24,731 nt of DNA, from contig UQFM01000021.1 in the NCBI GenBank assembly GCA_900540295.1, positions 1-24,731 of the forward strand, read 5' to 3'. The notes under the pieces are model-generated. The model worked only from the letters and a program-made list of their open reading frames with translations, was not told the origin of the DNA and ran no database searches. The stretch comes from an uncultured Oscillospiraceae bacterium (GTDB taxonomy: Bacteria; Bacillota; Clostridia; Oscillospirales; Acutalibacteraceae). Positions 13,534-21,213 of this stretch are shown here, one piece after another (positions within the stretch are counted from its first letter, which is position 1; every line of letters starts with the position of its first letter). The position numbers and the translations under genes are program-made.

Positions 13534-14235
13534 TTACCACTCAATATATTCCACGGGGGTGGGACGTTTGTTTTGCAAAATCTGGTCAATTTTGCCGTTT
13601 TTCACCTTAATTACCTTGTCCGCCATCGGCGCAATCGCGAGATTGTGCGTAATGACAACAATGGTCACGCCTTTTTCACGGCAGGTATCCTGCAGGAGCT
13701 TCAAAATGGATTTGCCCGTCACATAGTCGAGCGCACCCGTCGGTTCATCGCACAGCAAAAGCTTCGGATTTTTTGCAAGCGCGCGGGCAATGGAAACACG
13801 CTGCTGCTCGCCGCCCGAAAGCTGTGCGGGGAAATTGTGCATACGGTTGGAAAGCCCAACCTCCTGCAAAACGGTTTTCGCGCTCAGGGGATTTTTGGAA
13901 ATCTGCAGGGCAAGCTCCACATTTTCAAGCGCGGTCAGATTGCCCACCAGATTATAAAACTGGAACACAAAGCCGACGTCGTCACGGCGGTACGCGGTCA
14001 GTGCCTTTTCATCGAATTTCGCAACATCCTCATTATCCACGAAAATTTCACCCGATGTTGCGGTATCCATACCGCCCAAAATATTGAGAATGGTTGTTTT
14101 GCCTGCACCCGACGGACCGACAACCACGACGAATTCGCCTTTTTCAATGCCGAAGCCCGCATCGTCAAGCGCCTTAATTTCCACTTCGCCCATTTTATAT
14201 GTTTTGGTCACGTTTTTGACTTCAATAAAGGACAT
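13534..14235 (-). CDS. ABC transporter ATP-binding protein (MacB/LolD-like)
   Basis: A 233-residue nucleotide-binding subunit that powers the adjacent permease. I start it at ATG 14235 (GGGAGG 7-8 bases upstream). The open frame to 14367 runs through the promoter region and is not coding. Motifs in order: Walker A GPSGAGKTT (about 40-48), Q-loop GFVFQFYNLVGNLT, signature LSGGEQQRVSIARAL, Walker B LLLCDEPTGALD, and H-loop VVITHN. The Q-loop YNLVGNLTALENV and the EPTGALD box are typical of the MacB/LolD/BceA class paired with FtsX-type permeases. The short C-terminal extension ends PTPVEYIEW. Confidence 0.95.
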   Translation of the reverse strand: MSFIEVKNVTKTYKMGEVEIKALDDAGFGIEKGEFVVVVGPSGAGKTTILNILGGMDTATSGEIFVDNEDVAKFDEKALTAYRRDDVGFVFQFYNLVGNLTALENVELALQISKNPLSAKTVLQEVGLSNRMHNFPAQLSGGEQQRVSIARALAKNPKLLLCDEPTGALDYVTGKSILKLLQDTCREKGVTIVVITHNLAIAPMADKVIKVKNGKIDQILQNKRPTPVEYIEW

Positions 14236-14258
14236 TTTATTCCTCCCGTGTTCAATAC

Positions 14259-14285
14259 AAATGCATTCCGACGCGGAATGCATTT
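14259..14285. promoter_or_regulatory. 27-bp inverted repeat in the ABC operon leader
   Basis: AAATGCATTCCG (14259-14270), ACG, CGGAATGCATTT (14274-14285): a perfect 12-bp repeat 10 bases upstream of the ribosome site. It could be an operator or an RNA hairpin. Just upstream on the minus strand, TACAAT (about 14308) with a poor -35 box (TGGAAT, 17-base spacer) may be the promoter. Confidence 0.5.
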
Positions 14286-14365
14286 TACAGTTAACAGATA
14301 TTGTATCATAGTTTTCGGCGGAATTCCACGAATTTTCTTCCGAGAAAATATTTTGCGCATTTCGC

Positions 14366-14399
14366 ACAAAAAATGCCGCCGATTTTTGCCATTGGCGGC
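14366..14399 (-). terminator. Possible minus-strand terminator upstream of the ABC operon
   Basis: Minus strand: GCCGCC (14399-14394), a 13-base loop, GGCGGC (14380-14375), then ATTTTTTG. It would stop transcripts coming from the repeat cluster or the broken SLOG gene before they enter the ABC operon. The stem is only 6 bp but all G/C. Confidence 0.5.
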
Positions 14400-14860
14400 G
14401 TTCCTCGCGGGCGGCGATGCACGCCTCTACGGGTTAGTGCGAAATAATTGGCATTCGTAGGGCGGGGGCTTGCCCCCGCCGCAATTTTTGTGCGTAATCC
14501 AACTCGGTTCGGGCGGATGAAGGCATCCGCCCCTACGGTTTACGACTATTTTGCATACCGTAGGGACAGCCCTTGCGGCTGTCCGTTTGTTTGCGCAAAA
14601 TCCAACTCTGCTCGGGCGGGCACGGAGACCCGCCCCTACAAGTCTGCACAAATTTGTCATTCTGAGCGTAAGCGAAGAATCTCACACGGCACAAAGTGAA
14701 TTTGTTTTGTGCGTAGGGAATGACCGATGACGCGTTCCGTGAAATTTTATCAGACTTCGGCGGGCGAACACAGTTCGCCCCTACAGGTGTGCGCATTCGC
14801 TAATTCGCGCGAAATACAATCATGCTCGGGTGGGCACGGAGACCCGCCCTTACGGATTGT
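14400..14860. repeat. Dispersed hairpin-repeat cluster 2
   Basis: This is the longest cluster. Units in order: a decayed GGGCGGCGATGCACGCCTC unit (about 14410-14427), GGCGGGGGC/GCCCCCGCC (14461-14480), GGGCGGATG/CATCCGCCC (about 14511-14532), GGACAGCC/GGCTGTCC (about 14563-14583), GGGCGGGC..GACCCGCCC (about 14614-14635), and a TTGTCATTCTGAGCG..GAAGAATCTCAC unit (about 14654-14684). After these come GACCGATGACGCGTTCCG..CAGACTTCGG (about 14722-14760), GGGCGAAC/GTTCGCCC (about 14761-14780) and GGGTGGGC..GACCCGCCC (about 14827-14849). Most units end CCCCTAC or begin GTAGGG. Between 14286 and 14920 nothing else is seen apart from the hairpins listed. Confidence 0.87.
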
Positions 14861-14919
14861 ATATCGCCGTTAATTTGTGCAGACCTCGCGGGGAATCACT
14901 ACCGTCTCACGGATAGCTT

Positions 14920-15282
14920 CTATAAATCTAAACGTATATCCCACCCGCTCGGCACATAAATCCGAATCGGTTTCTTTTGTGTTTTACACTGTGAAATCAC
15001 AAATTTTGTGCCGTTGGACTATCCGTCCCAAAAGGCAAGCACACAATCTGCGTGTTCGATAATTTGTAAATTCCGAATCAACGGTGCCTGCCTGCCGTAT
15101 TTTTCGTAATTCGGAAGAAATTCAGTCAATTTGATACCGGCAGCACGGGCGTATTCCGCCGCGCAGGAATCAATCCCACGCGCACCGCCGGAAACGATTT
15201 CTATAATCCTATAGGCATTCGGCAGATAATCCGCCAAATTTTTGACCGTTAAATTGCGGGAACCGATAATTGCAATACGCAT
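14920..15282 (-). pseudogene. SLOG-domain (DUF2493/YspA-like) gene with internal amber codon
   Basis: From ATG 15282 the gene reads MRIAIIGSRNLTVKNLADYL, a Rossmann-type nucleotide-binding SLOG domain with IIGSRN and VSGGARGIDSCAAEYARAAG as phosphate-binding loops. It reaches VLAFWDG and stops at TAG (15021-15019) after 87 residues. Reading through, the same frame continues SNGTKFVISQCKTQKKPIRI then YVP, exactly the normal end of these proteins (WDGxSxGTKxxI...). It stops at 14920, giving 120 aa. One point mutation therefore removed the last strand and helix. TAG is used as an ordinary stop in nearby genes, so recoding is unlikely. Upstream is a palindrome-rich promoter region shared with a divergent RHH gene. 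Confidence 0.75.
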
Positions 15283-15307
15283 ATACTTCCATCCTTTAAA
15301 CACATTA

Positions 15308-15326
15308 TAGATATATTTTATATCTA
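15308..15326. promoter_or_regulatory. Palindrome between the SLOG and RHH genes
   Basis: TAGATATA (15308-15315), TTT, TATATCTA (15319-15326) is a perfect repeat 26 bases upstream of the SLOG start. It overlaps a possible -10 (minus-strand TATAAT at about 15309-15304). A further AGATATA half-site lies near 15350. AT-rich repeats of this sort are typical Arc/RHH binding sites. Confidence 0.45.
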
Positions 15327-15392
15327 TTCTGAAATATCAACACAAAACAGATATAAAATAAATACATAATAAATATATTTAGAGGTTATTAT

Positions 15393-15554
15393 ATGTCTGT
15401 AAAAAGTTTATCTATTCGCATTGATGAAAATATGCTGCACAAACTGCATATCGTTGCCGACTATGAAGGACGCAGTGCAAACAGCGAAATTCTGGTGCTG
15501 ATTCGCAATGCGATTGAAGAATATGAAGAGAAACACGGCGAAATTGCCGTATAA
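15393..15554 (+). CDS. Arc-like ribbon-helix-helix protein, 53 aa
   Basis: ATG 15393 to TAA 15554 encodes 53 residues, below usual length cut-offs. The sequence SVKSLSIRIDENMLHKLHIV, then ADYEGRSANSEILVLIRNAI, then EEYEEKHG is a clear Arc/MetJ-type RHH: an SLSIRID beta strand, helix A, the EGRSANSEI turn and helix B. AGAGG lies about 8 bases before the ATG. It is divergent from the broken SLOG gene and followed by its own terminator, with no toxin partner. A likely role is repression of the shared intergenic region. Confidence 0.82.
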   Translation: MSVKSLSIRIDENMLHKLHIVADYEGRSANSEILVLIRNAIEEYEEKHGEIAV

Positions 15555-15577
15555 ATCGGTTTTTGTTTGCATTTTTG

Positions 15578-15615
15578 AAAGCCAAGCACTTTTTCCTGAA
15601 GTGCTTGGCTTTTTT
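15578..15615 (+). terminator. Intrinsic terminator after the Arc-like gene
   Basis: A perfect 14-bp stem, AAAGCCAAGCACTT (15578-15591) and AAGTGCTTGGCTTT (15599-15612), has a 7-base loop and a TTTTTT run on the plus strand. Confidence 0.88.
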
Positions 15616-15641
15616 GCTGTTGTATATACGGTTTTGCAAAG

Positions 15642-15870
15642 ATTTGTCATTCTGAGCGGAGCGAAGAATCTCACATCGCACAATGTTAATTTGACAGTGT
15701 GTAGAGAACGACCGATGACGCGTTCCGCAAAGTTTCATCAGACTTCAACGGGTGCTTCGCGAAGCGCCCCTACGGATTTATGCGTGCCGTTGGTTTGCGT
15801 GAATTTTGCGGGCGCGCAATGCACGCCCCTACGCAGAGACTGTCATTCAGGGCACCTGCCCCTATGGGAT
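15642..15870. repeat. Dispersed hairpin-repeat cluster 3
   Basis: Units: TTGTCATTCTGAGCGGAGCG..GAATCTCAC (about 15644-15674), GACCGATGACGCGTTCCG..CAGACTTCAACGG (about 15709-15751), a GGTGCTTCGCGAAGCGCCCC hairpin (about 15751-15770), GGGCGCGCAATGCACGCCCC (about 15811-15830), and a decayed GGGCACCTGCCCCTATG unit (about 15849-15866). Order and spacing of the first three match cluster 2. It fills the gap between the Arc-like gene and dpaB; no gene is seen. Confidence 0.83.
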
Positions 15871-15901
15871 TGCGTATTACCGTTCGTTTTGTGCGTCCGC
15901 C

Positions 15902-16474
15902 TCACAGCAAAATCGGCTGTATCTGTTCACCCTTTAACGCACGTTCGAGCGCGTCGGGGATTTTCTGAAAATCCGCCACAATAGAATTGGGTTTGTTTTG
16001 TGCGTCATCCTGCCGCATCGGTACAAAATAGATGTTTTTGGCATTGAGTAACAATCCTATGTTTTTCGCCGCCGCGCCGAGCGCATCATTGGTCGATACC
16101 GCAATCAGCACAGGTCGCGCATTCCGCAGATGCGCCTTGCACGCGAGCGTGACCGAGGTATCGGTAATGCCGTTTGCAAGCTTTGCAATCGTGTTGCCCG
16201 TCGCGGGTGCAATCACAAGCGCATCCAAAAGCTTTTTCGGTCCGATAGGCTCTGCCGAGAACACGGTATGAATAATTTCATTGCCCGTGCATTTTTCAAT
16301 TTTTTCTATAAAATCCGCCGCTTTTCCGAAACGCGTATCTGTCGTGTACGCTGTCTGCGACAGAATCGGTATTACATCATATCCGAGCGACACCAGCCGC
16401 TCCATTTCGGGAATTGCCTTATGAAAGGTGCAAAACGAACCGCACATGGCAAATCCCACGCGAATTTGGGACAT
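15902..16474 (-). CDS. dpaB: Dipicolinate synthase subunit B
   Basis: This 190-residue flavoprotein-type subunit (SpoVFB), with DpaA, oxidises dihydrodipicolinate to dipicolinic acid, the spore-core chelator, in the mother cell. It is recognised by VGFAMCGSFCTFHKAIPEM, the ILSQTAYTTDTRFG segment and the FMN-binding run ALVIAPATGNTIAKLANGIT, then PVLIAVSTNDALG and NIYFVPMRQDD. Length and motifs match the family. AGGAGGG lies 8-9 bases before ATG 16474. It follows dpaA by 16 bases. No clear minus-strand terminator is seen before repeat cluster 3. Confidence 0.96.
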   Translation of the reverse strand: MSQIRVGFAMCGSFCTFHKAIPEMERLVSLGYDVIPILSQTAYTTDTRFGKAADFIEKIEKCTGNEIIHTVFSAEPIGPKKLLDALVIAPATGNTIAKLANGITDTSVTLACKAHLRNARPVLIAVSTNDALGAAAKNIGLLLNAKNIYFVPMRQDDAQNKPNSIVADFQKIPDALERALKGEQIQPILL

Positions 16475-16490
16475 TGGCTATCCCTCCTTT

Positions 16491-17321
16491 TTACAAGAAA
16501 CTTTTGATTTTTTCTCCCACAATGTGTGCCGCCTCGTACGGCAGATATTTTCCGGGCAGACTCTGTGCGTTGACCGCCGTCACGCCGAAAGCCTTTGCCG
16601 CTTCCAAATCCATACCGTACGGCGCTGACGCTAACTCCATATACTGCACATTCGGTGCATTTTTGAAGGCCTCCGCCGAGAAAATCCGCGCCGGTACGGT
16701 GTTCACAACGATATCAAAGTCGGATAAATTTTCCCGCAGTGCTTCTATCGTGCAAGCCTTACAGCCCGCTTTTTGGGCGTCGGCACGCGCCTCGGCGCGC
16801 CGTGCGGCCACCGTAACAGTACAGCCGTGTGTTTGCAGTTCCGCAGCCACCGCCGTACCCACTCTGCCGAAGCCTGTCACGGCGATACACAGTCTTGCAG
16901 GCGGCGTATCCGTCATATCCGAAAGCACGCGCATAGCACCGACAGCGGTCAGCCGTGCATTCTGTACAATGACTTCATCATCGTAATAATCGATTACCTG
17001 CGCACCGACAGCCGTTAGCTGTGCTTTTACGTCTGCGGACAGCATACCGCCGAATACCGTCTGTCCTGCGGACAGAAGTTCTTTGAGTGTATCCAGCGAC
17101 AGCGCCCCTGCGCACAGAGGCATATTGACGGTTTTTCCGTCCCTTGATGCGGGGAGCGGCAAAATCAAAACCGCCATATTGCTTCGGAGCGTTTCACGGA
17201 GTACCGAAATCTCGACCTCACGGTCCACACCGAAGCAATATGTAAAAAATCCGTTTTCTTTAAAATATGTATCCAAAAAGCGGCTTCTTCGGTCACCGCC
17301 GAGAATGACAACAGACTGCAT
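16491..17321 (-). CDS. dpaA: Dipicolinate synthase subunit A
   Basis: This 276-residue NAD(P)-binding subunit (SpoVFA) works with DpaB. The N-terminal domain begins VVILGGDRRSRFLDTYFKEN. The central Rossmann motif is LCIAVTGFGRVGTAVAAELQ, in the GxGxxG position of dehydrogenases. Near the C-terminus are VNTVPARIF and ELASAPYGMDLEAAK, as in DpaA; the protein ends AAHIVGEKIKSFL. AGAGGTG precedes ATG 17321. A sigma-K-like promoter lies 33 bases upstream of the start codon, consistent with mother-cell expression late in sporulation. Presence of dpaAB strongly suggests a real spore former, although relatives using EtfA for DPA synthesis exist. Confidence 0.96.
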   Translation of the reverse strand: MQSVVILGGDRRSRFLDTYFKENGFFTYCFGVDREVEISVLRETLRSNMAVLILPLPASRDGKTVNMPLCAGALSLDTLKELLSAGQTVFGGMLSADVKAQLTAVGAQVIDYYDDEVIVQNARLTAVGAMRVLSDMTDTPPARLCIAVTGFGRVGTAVAAELQTHGCTVTVAARRAEARADAQKAGCKACTIEALRENLSDFDIVVNTVPARIFSAEAFKNAPNVQYMELASAPYGMDLEAAKAFGVTAVNAQSLPGKYLPYEAAHIVGEKIKSFL

Positions 17322-17353
17322 ATCAGAGCACCTCTTTTTCGGTTTTCTATTCC

Positions 17354-17381
17354 TATATTATGAATTTTCGGAATTTCTTGT
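17354..17381 (-). promoter_or_regulatory. Sigma-K-like promoter of dpaAB
   Basis: Minus strand: AC (17381-17380), 17-base spacer, CATAATATA (17362-17354). This matches the AC-N16/17-CATANNNTA consensus of the late mother-cell sigma factor known to control DPA synthesis. Confidence 0.7.
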
Positions 17382-17402
17382 GATAAAAAACGTGTTTAGG
17401 GG

Positions 17403-17431
17403 TTTAATTTTTTTGCGGATTGCAATATAAT
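17403..17431 (+). promoter_or_regulatory. Putative promoter of murC-nadB-nadC
   Basis: -10 TATAAT (17426-17431) with a weak -35 TTTAAT (17403-17408) at 17-base spacing. It starts transcription near 17438, about 35 bases before murC. Confidence 0.5.
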
Positions 17432-17472
17432 AAAGAAGTATATATGTAAATGCATTTGTGAGGTCAAAGCGT

Positions 17473-18849
17473 ATGGAAAATATAGATACCCTGTTAAAGC
17501 AGGTCAAACGGATTCACTTTATCGGCATCGGCGGCAGCGGCATGTGCCCTTTGGCGGAAATTTTGCACAGCGAGGGCTATGTGCTTTCGGGCAGTGACAA
17601 CAACGAAAGCGATACGCTCGCACGCATCCGCGCCCTCGGCATTCCCGTAGCGATGGGGCAGAAAGCCGAAAATATCGCGGGTGCGGAAATGGTGGTGTAC
17701 ACCGCCGCGCTGTTAAAGGATAACCCCGAACTGGTCGCCGCCAAAGAGAGCGGAATCCCGACCTTTGAGCGTGCAAAGTTGTTCGGCGCGATTTCGAGGC
17801 TATACAAAAACTGCATCGGCATTTGCGGCACGCACGGCAAAACGACTGTCACTTCGATGACCACGCAGGTGATGCTGGAAGCAAAACTTGACCCGTCGGC
17901 GGTCATCGGCGGCAAACTCCCCTTAATTGACGCAAACGGGCGTGTCGGCAAAAGCGAACATTTTGTGTGCGAGGCATGCGAATTTGTGGACACCTTTTTA
18001 GAGCTTTCCCCTGCCGTTGCGGTCATTCTGAATATTGACGAAGATCATCTGGATTATTTCAAGACGCTTGATAATTTGATTTTAAGCTTTCACAAATTCG
18101 CGGACATGGCAACGGACGCGGTGTTGTACAACGGCGACGACAGGAACACCTTAAAAGCGATGAACGGTATCACAGGCAAAACGCTTGTCACATTCGGCTT
18201 CCAAAGCGCGAACGACTACTATCCCGAAAACATCTCGACGGTGCGCGGTGCGTTTTACGGCTTTGACGTGATGCACGGCGGTGAAAAATTGGGGCACATA
18301 CAATTAAATGTACCGGGGCGGCATAATATTCTCAACGCTTTGGCGGCGATTGCCGCAAGTATGCACGCGGGCGCGGATTTTACCGCCTGCAAAGCGGGCT
18401 TGGAAGCCTTCGGCGGCGCGGGGCGCAGATTTGAAATGCTCGGCGAGTATGCGGGCATCACATTTGCGGACGATTACGCGCACCACCCCGCAGAACTGCG
18501 CGTGACGCTTGAATCCGCGATGAAAATGGATTACAACCGCGTGTGGGCGGTCTTTCAGCCGTTCACCTATTCGCGCACCTATATGCTGATGGATGATTTC
18601 GCCGAGGTTTTGCAAATTCCCGACCGCTGTGTGCTGACGGAAATTATGGGTTCGCGCGAAATCAACACCTATAATGTCTACACCGCTCAGCTGGCGGAAA
18701 GGATTCCGAATTCCGTATGGTTCAACACCTTCGACGAGGTTGCGGATTACGTACTCCGCAATGCCGAGGCGGGCGATTTGGTGCTGACCTTAGGGTGCGG
18801 CGACATCTACAAAGCCGCAAAAATGATGATAAAAAGGCTGAAAAAGTAA
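17473..18849 (+). CDS. murC: UDP-N-acetylmuramate--L-alanine ligase
   Basis: This 458-residue Mur ligase adds L-Ala to UDP-MurNAc in cytoplasmic peptidoglycan synthesis. I start it at ATG 17473 (GAGGTC upstream); a GTG at 17458 is in frame but includes that ribosome site. Motifs: N-terminal RIHFIGIGGSGMCPLAEIL (UDP-binding), P-loop GICGTHGKTTVTSM, the central EACEFVDTFLELSP and ILNIDEDHLDYF, then NVPGRHNILNALAA, and the C-terminal DDYAHHPAELRVTLE and FQPFTYSRT. All are canonical for MurC. It is followed 10 bases later by nadB, so cell-wall and NAD genes share one transcript. Confidence 0.96.
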   Translation: MENIDTLLKQVKRIHFIGIGGSGMCPLAEILHSEGYVLSGSDNNESDTLARIRALGIPVAMGQKAENIAGAEMVVYTAALLKDNPELVAAKESGIPTFERAKLFGAISRLYKNCIGICGTHGKTTVTSMTTQVMLEAKLDPSAVIGGKLPLIDANGRVGKSEHFVCEACEFVDTFLELSPAVAVILNIDEDHLDYFKTLDNLILSFHKFADMATDAVLYNGDDRNTLKAMNGITGKTLVTFGFQSANDYYPENISTVRGAFYGFDVMHGGEKLGHIQLNVPGRHNILNALAAIAASMHAGADFTACKAGLEAFGGAGRRFEMLGEYAGITFADDYAHHPAELRVTLESAMKMDYNRVWAVFQPFTYSRTYMLMDDFAEVLQIPDRCVLTEIMGSREINTYNVYTAQLAERIPNSVWFNTFDEVADYVLRNAEAGDLVLTLGCGDIYKAAKMMIKRLKK

Positions 18850-18859
18850 GGCGATGGTT

Positions 18860-20314
18860 ATGCAGACAAAATATGACGTTTTGATTGTCGGCGCGGGCGT
18901 CGGCGGCTTATACACCGCACTGTCACTGCCCGACAGTCTGTCGGTGCTGATGCTGTCTAAAAAAGAGGACACGCTTTCCAACAGTTCGTTGGCACAGGGC
19001 GGTGTTGCCGCCGTGCTGAGCTTTGAAAACGACAGCTTCGATTTGCATTATGAAGATACACTCATTGCGGGGCAGCGTGAAAATGACCCCGACGCGGTGG
19101 ATATGCTGGTGCATGAAGGTCCCGACGACGTGCGCAAAATTATGACCTACGGCGTGGATTTCGATAAAAATCCCGACGGCACGGTGCAGAAAACCTTAGA
19201 GGGCGGACACTGCCGCCGCCGCATTGTGCATCACAAGGACACCACGGGCGCGGAAATTGTCAACAAACTGTTGGCGGAAGTTAAAACGCGCAAAAACATC
19301 ACGCTTTGTGACAATTCCATGGTTTATGCGCTCAAAAAAGTCAAAAGCGGCTTTTGTGCCGATATTTTAAGAAACGGCGAAAGCAAAACCGTCTTTTGCG
19401 ACTACTGCGTGCTTGCGACAGGCGGTATCGGCAGGGTGTACAAATACACCACCAATCCCGCTGTGGCAACAGGCGACGGCGTCCGCCTTGCCTACGAATT
19501 GGGCGCAACGATTAAAAATTTAAGCTACGTACAGTTCCACCCCACCGCCTTCAACGGCGCGGACCGTGAGCAATTCTTAATTAGTGAAGCGGTGCGCGGT
19601 GAGGGTGCGTATCTCCTCAACTGCAAAAAAGAACGGTTTATGCACCGTTACGACCAAAGATTGGAATTAGCCCCGCGCGATGTGGTTTCAAAATGTATTA
19701 TCATGGAAAGCCGCAAGACGGGAAGCAACGCCTTTTATTTAGACATCACCCACCGCGACCGTGACTATCTTCTGAATCGCTTCCCCGGCATTTATGCGGG
19801 GTGCCTCAAGCACGGTGTAGATATTACGAAAGATTTGATTCCCGTATTCCCCTGCCAGCACTATTTAATGGGCGGCGTCGGTGTGGATTTGGACGCGCGG
19901 ACAAGCATTGCGCGGCTGTATGCCGTCGGGGAATGTTCCTGTACGGGCGTACACGGCAAAAACCGACTTGCGTCCAACTCCCTTTTGGAAGCGCTTGTTT
20001 TCGGCAGACGCGCCGCCGAGGACATTACACGCTGTGTAAACGCGGGCTTTGCCCACGCCGCGGCAATTGAACATAACACGGATATTACAGGTGCGCCGCT
20101 CCCGAAAGGCTTGCGCACGGAAATCCGCACCATTATGCAGCGGGCGTATTTTGTCATTCCAGACCCCGGTGCGGTACGCACGGGCTTAAAACGCGTGGAC
20201 GCGATTTTAAAGCGTCTGCAAACGGGAAAATTTGCCGTAACCCCCGATTACTGCGAGGCGTTGAGCCTTGCCACGGTAGCGCATATTATATTAAAGGAGG
20301 TCGATGAGGGATGA
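18860..20314 (+). CDS. nadB: L-aspartate oxidase
   Basis: This FAD enzyme oxidises L-Asp to iminoaspartate, the first step of de novo NAD synthesis. In anaerobes it uses fumarate as acceptor. The Rossmann start is VLIVGAGVGGLYTALSLPD. It continues with SNSSLAQGGVAAVL, HHKDTTGAEIVNKLL, LATGGIGRVYKYTTNP, HPTAFNG, SEAVRGEGAYLLN, HYLMGGVGVDLDART and GVHGKNRLASNSLLEALVFG, all NadB signatures that separate it from succinate dehydrogenase. ATG 18860 gives 484 aa. ATG 18854 is also possible but lies only 2 bases from the AAGG ribosome site. The C-terminal helical region is shorter than in E. coli. It overlaps nadC by 4 bases. Confidence 0.95.
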   Translation: MQTKYDVLIVGAGVGGLYTALSLPDSLSVLMLSKKEDTLSNSSLAQGGVAAVLSFENDSFDLHYEDTLIAGQRENDPDAVDMLVHEGPDDVRKIMTYGVDFDKNPDGTVQKTLEGGHCRRRIVHHKDTTGAEIVNKLLAEVKTRKNITLCDNSMVYALKKVKSGFCADILRNGESKTVFCDYCVLATGGIGRVYKYTTNPAVATGDGVRLAYELGATIKNLSYVQFHPTAFNGADREQFLISEAVRGEGAYLLNCKKERFMHRYDQRLELAPRDVVSKCIIMESRKTGSNAFYLDITHRDRDYLLNRFPGIYAGCLKHGVDITKDLIPVFPCQHYLMGGVGVDLDARTSIARLYAVGECSCTGVHGKNRLASNSLLEALVFGRRAAEDITRCVNAGFAHAAAIEHNTDITGAPLPKGLRTEIRTIMQRAYFVIPDPGAVRTGLKRVDAILKRLQTGKFAVTPDYCEALSLATVAHIILKEVDEG

Positions 20315-21150
20315 ATTTACCGCAGTTTTATGTGGATGACATCATCACCCGCGCACTCAAAGAGGATATAAACTATATAGATGTGGCTTCGGACTATTTG
20401 ATTCCCGATACCCAGCGCGATGCAGCGTATTTCATCGCAAAGGCAGACGGCGTGCTGTGCGGACTTTCGGTGGCACTGCGCACGTTCGAGCTGTTGGACG
20501 ATACCTTCACGGCAAAGGTTTACAAGCAGGACGGCGACAAAATCCAAAAAGGCGATTTGATTGCCGAATTCTCGGGCAAAACCGTACTGCTGTTAAAAGG
20601 CGAGCGCACCGCGCTCAATCTGTTACAGCATATGTCGGGCATTGCAACCGCAACCGCAAAGGCGGTGGATTTGGTGAAAGGCACAAATGCGCAAATCACC
20701 GACACCCGCAAGACGCTCCCCGCAATGCGTGCACTGCAAAAATACGCGGTGGTCTGCGGCGGCGGGAAAAACCACCGTTTCAACCTGTCGGACGGCGCGA
20801 TGCTCAAGGACAATCACATTGACGCGGGCGGCGGGATTACAAACGCCGTCGCCGCACTGCGCGGAAAGCTTGGGCATATGGTGAAAATCGAGGTAGAGAC
20901 CCGCAATCTTGAGGAAGTGCGCGAGGCCGTTGCGGCAGGTGCGGACATCATTATGCTCGACAATATGTCAAATGAGATGATGCGCGAAGCCGTTTGTGTT
21001 ATCGACGGCAAAGCCAAAACCGAAGCCTCGGGCGGCATCACCCTCAAAACCCTCGCCGAAACTGCAAAAACCGGTGTGGATATCATCTCCCTCGGCGCAC
21101 TCACTCACTCTGTGCACGCTTTCGACATTTCCATGCGGATGAAGAAGTGA
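20311..21150 (+). CDS. nadC: Nicotinate-nucleotide pyrophosphorylase (quinolinate phosphoribosyltransferase)
   Basis: A 279-residue enzyme converting quinolinate and PRPP to nicotinate mononucleotide. Landmarks: EDINYIDVASDYLIP, GERTALNLLQHMSGIATAT, TRKTLPAMRALQKYAVVCGG followed by KNHRFNLSDGAMLKDNHI, VEVET-like KIEVETRNLEEV, DIIMLDNMS, and EASGGITLKTLAE, all QPRTase active-site elements. The ATG overlaps the nadB TGA (ATGA) and AAAGGAGG lies 14 bases upstream inside nadB, giving translational coupling. nadA, which supplies quinolinate, is not in the window. Confidence 0.96.
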   Translation: MNLPQFYVDDIITRALKEDINYIDVASDYLIPDTQRDAAYFIAKADGVLCGLSVALRTFELLDDTFTAKVYKQDGDKIQKGDLIAEFSGKTVLLLKGERTALNLLQHMSGIATATAKAVDLVKGTNAQITDTRKTLPAMRALQKYAVVCGGGKNHRFNLSDGAMLKDNHIDAGGGITNAVAALRGKLGHMVKIEVETRNLEEVREAVAAGADIIMLDNMSNEMMREAVCVIDGKAKTEASGGITLKTLAETAKTGVDIISLGALTHSVHAFDISMRMKK

Positions 21151-21180
21151 ACTTTTATAAAAACCACTTCATACAATAGA

Positions 21181-21212
21181 AAAACCCTCTCCGCACATGC
21201 GGAGAGGGTTTT
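21181..21212. terminator. Bidirectional intrinsic terminator
   Basis: A perfect 15-bp stem, AAAACCCTCTCCGCA (21181-21195) and its complement (21198-21212), has a 2-base centre (real loop larger) and T-runs on both strands. It serves nadC (plus) and the coat gene (minus). Confidence 0.85.
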
Positions 21213-21213
21213 G

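Noticed and set aside
13354..14460. Long plus-strand frame (368 codons) across the ABC ATPase
   Set aside because: It is antisense to a gene with every ABC motif, lacks a ribosome site and has no recognisable domain.
15019..15021. UAG recoding in the SLOG gene
   Set aside because: TAG ends other nearby genes (protease, leader ORF), and there is no sign of a suppressor system; a nonsense mutation is simpler.
14400..15870. CRISPR array
   Set aside because: Repeats are short hairpins of several types with irregular spacing and no uniform spacers; no cas genes.
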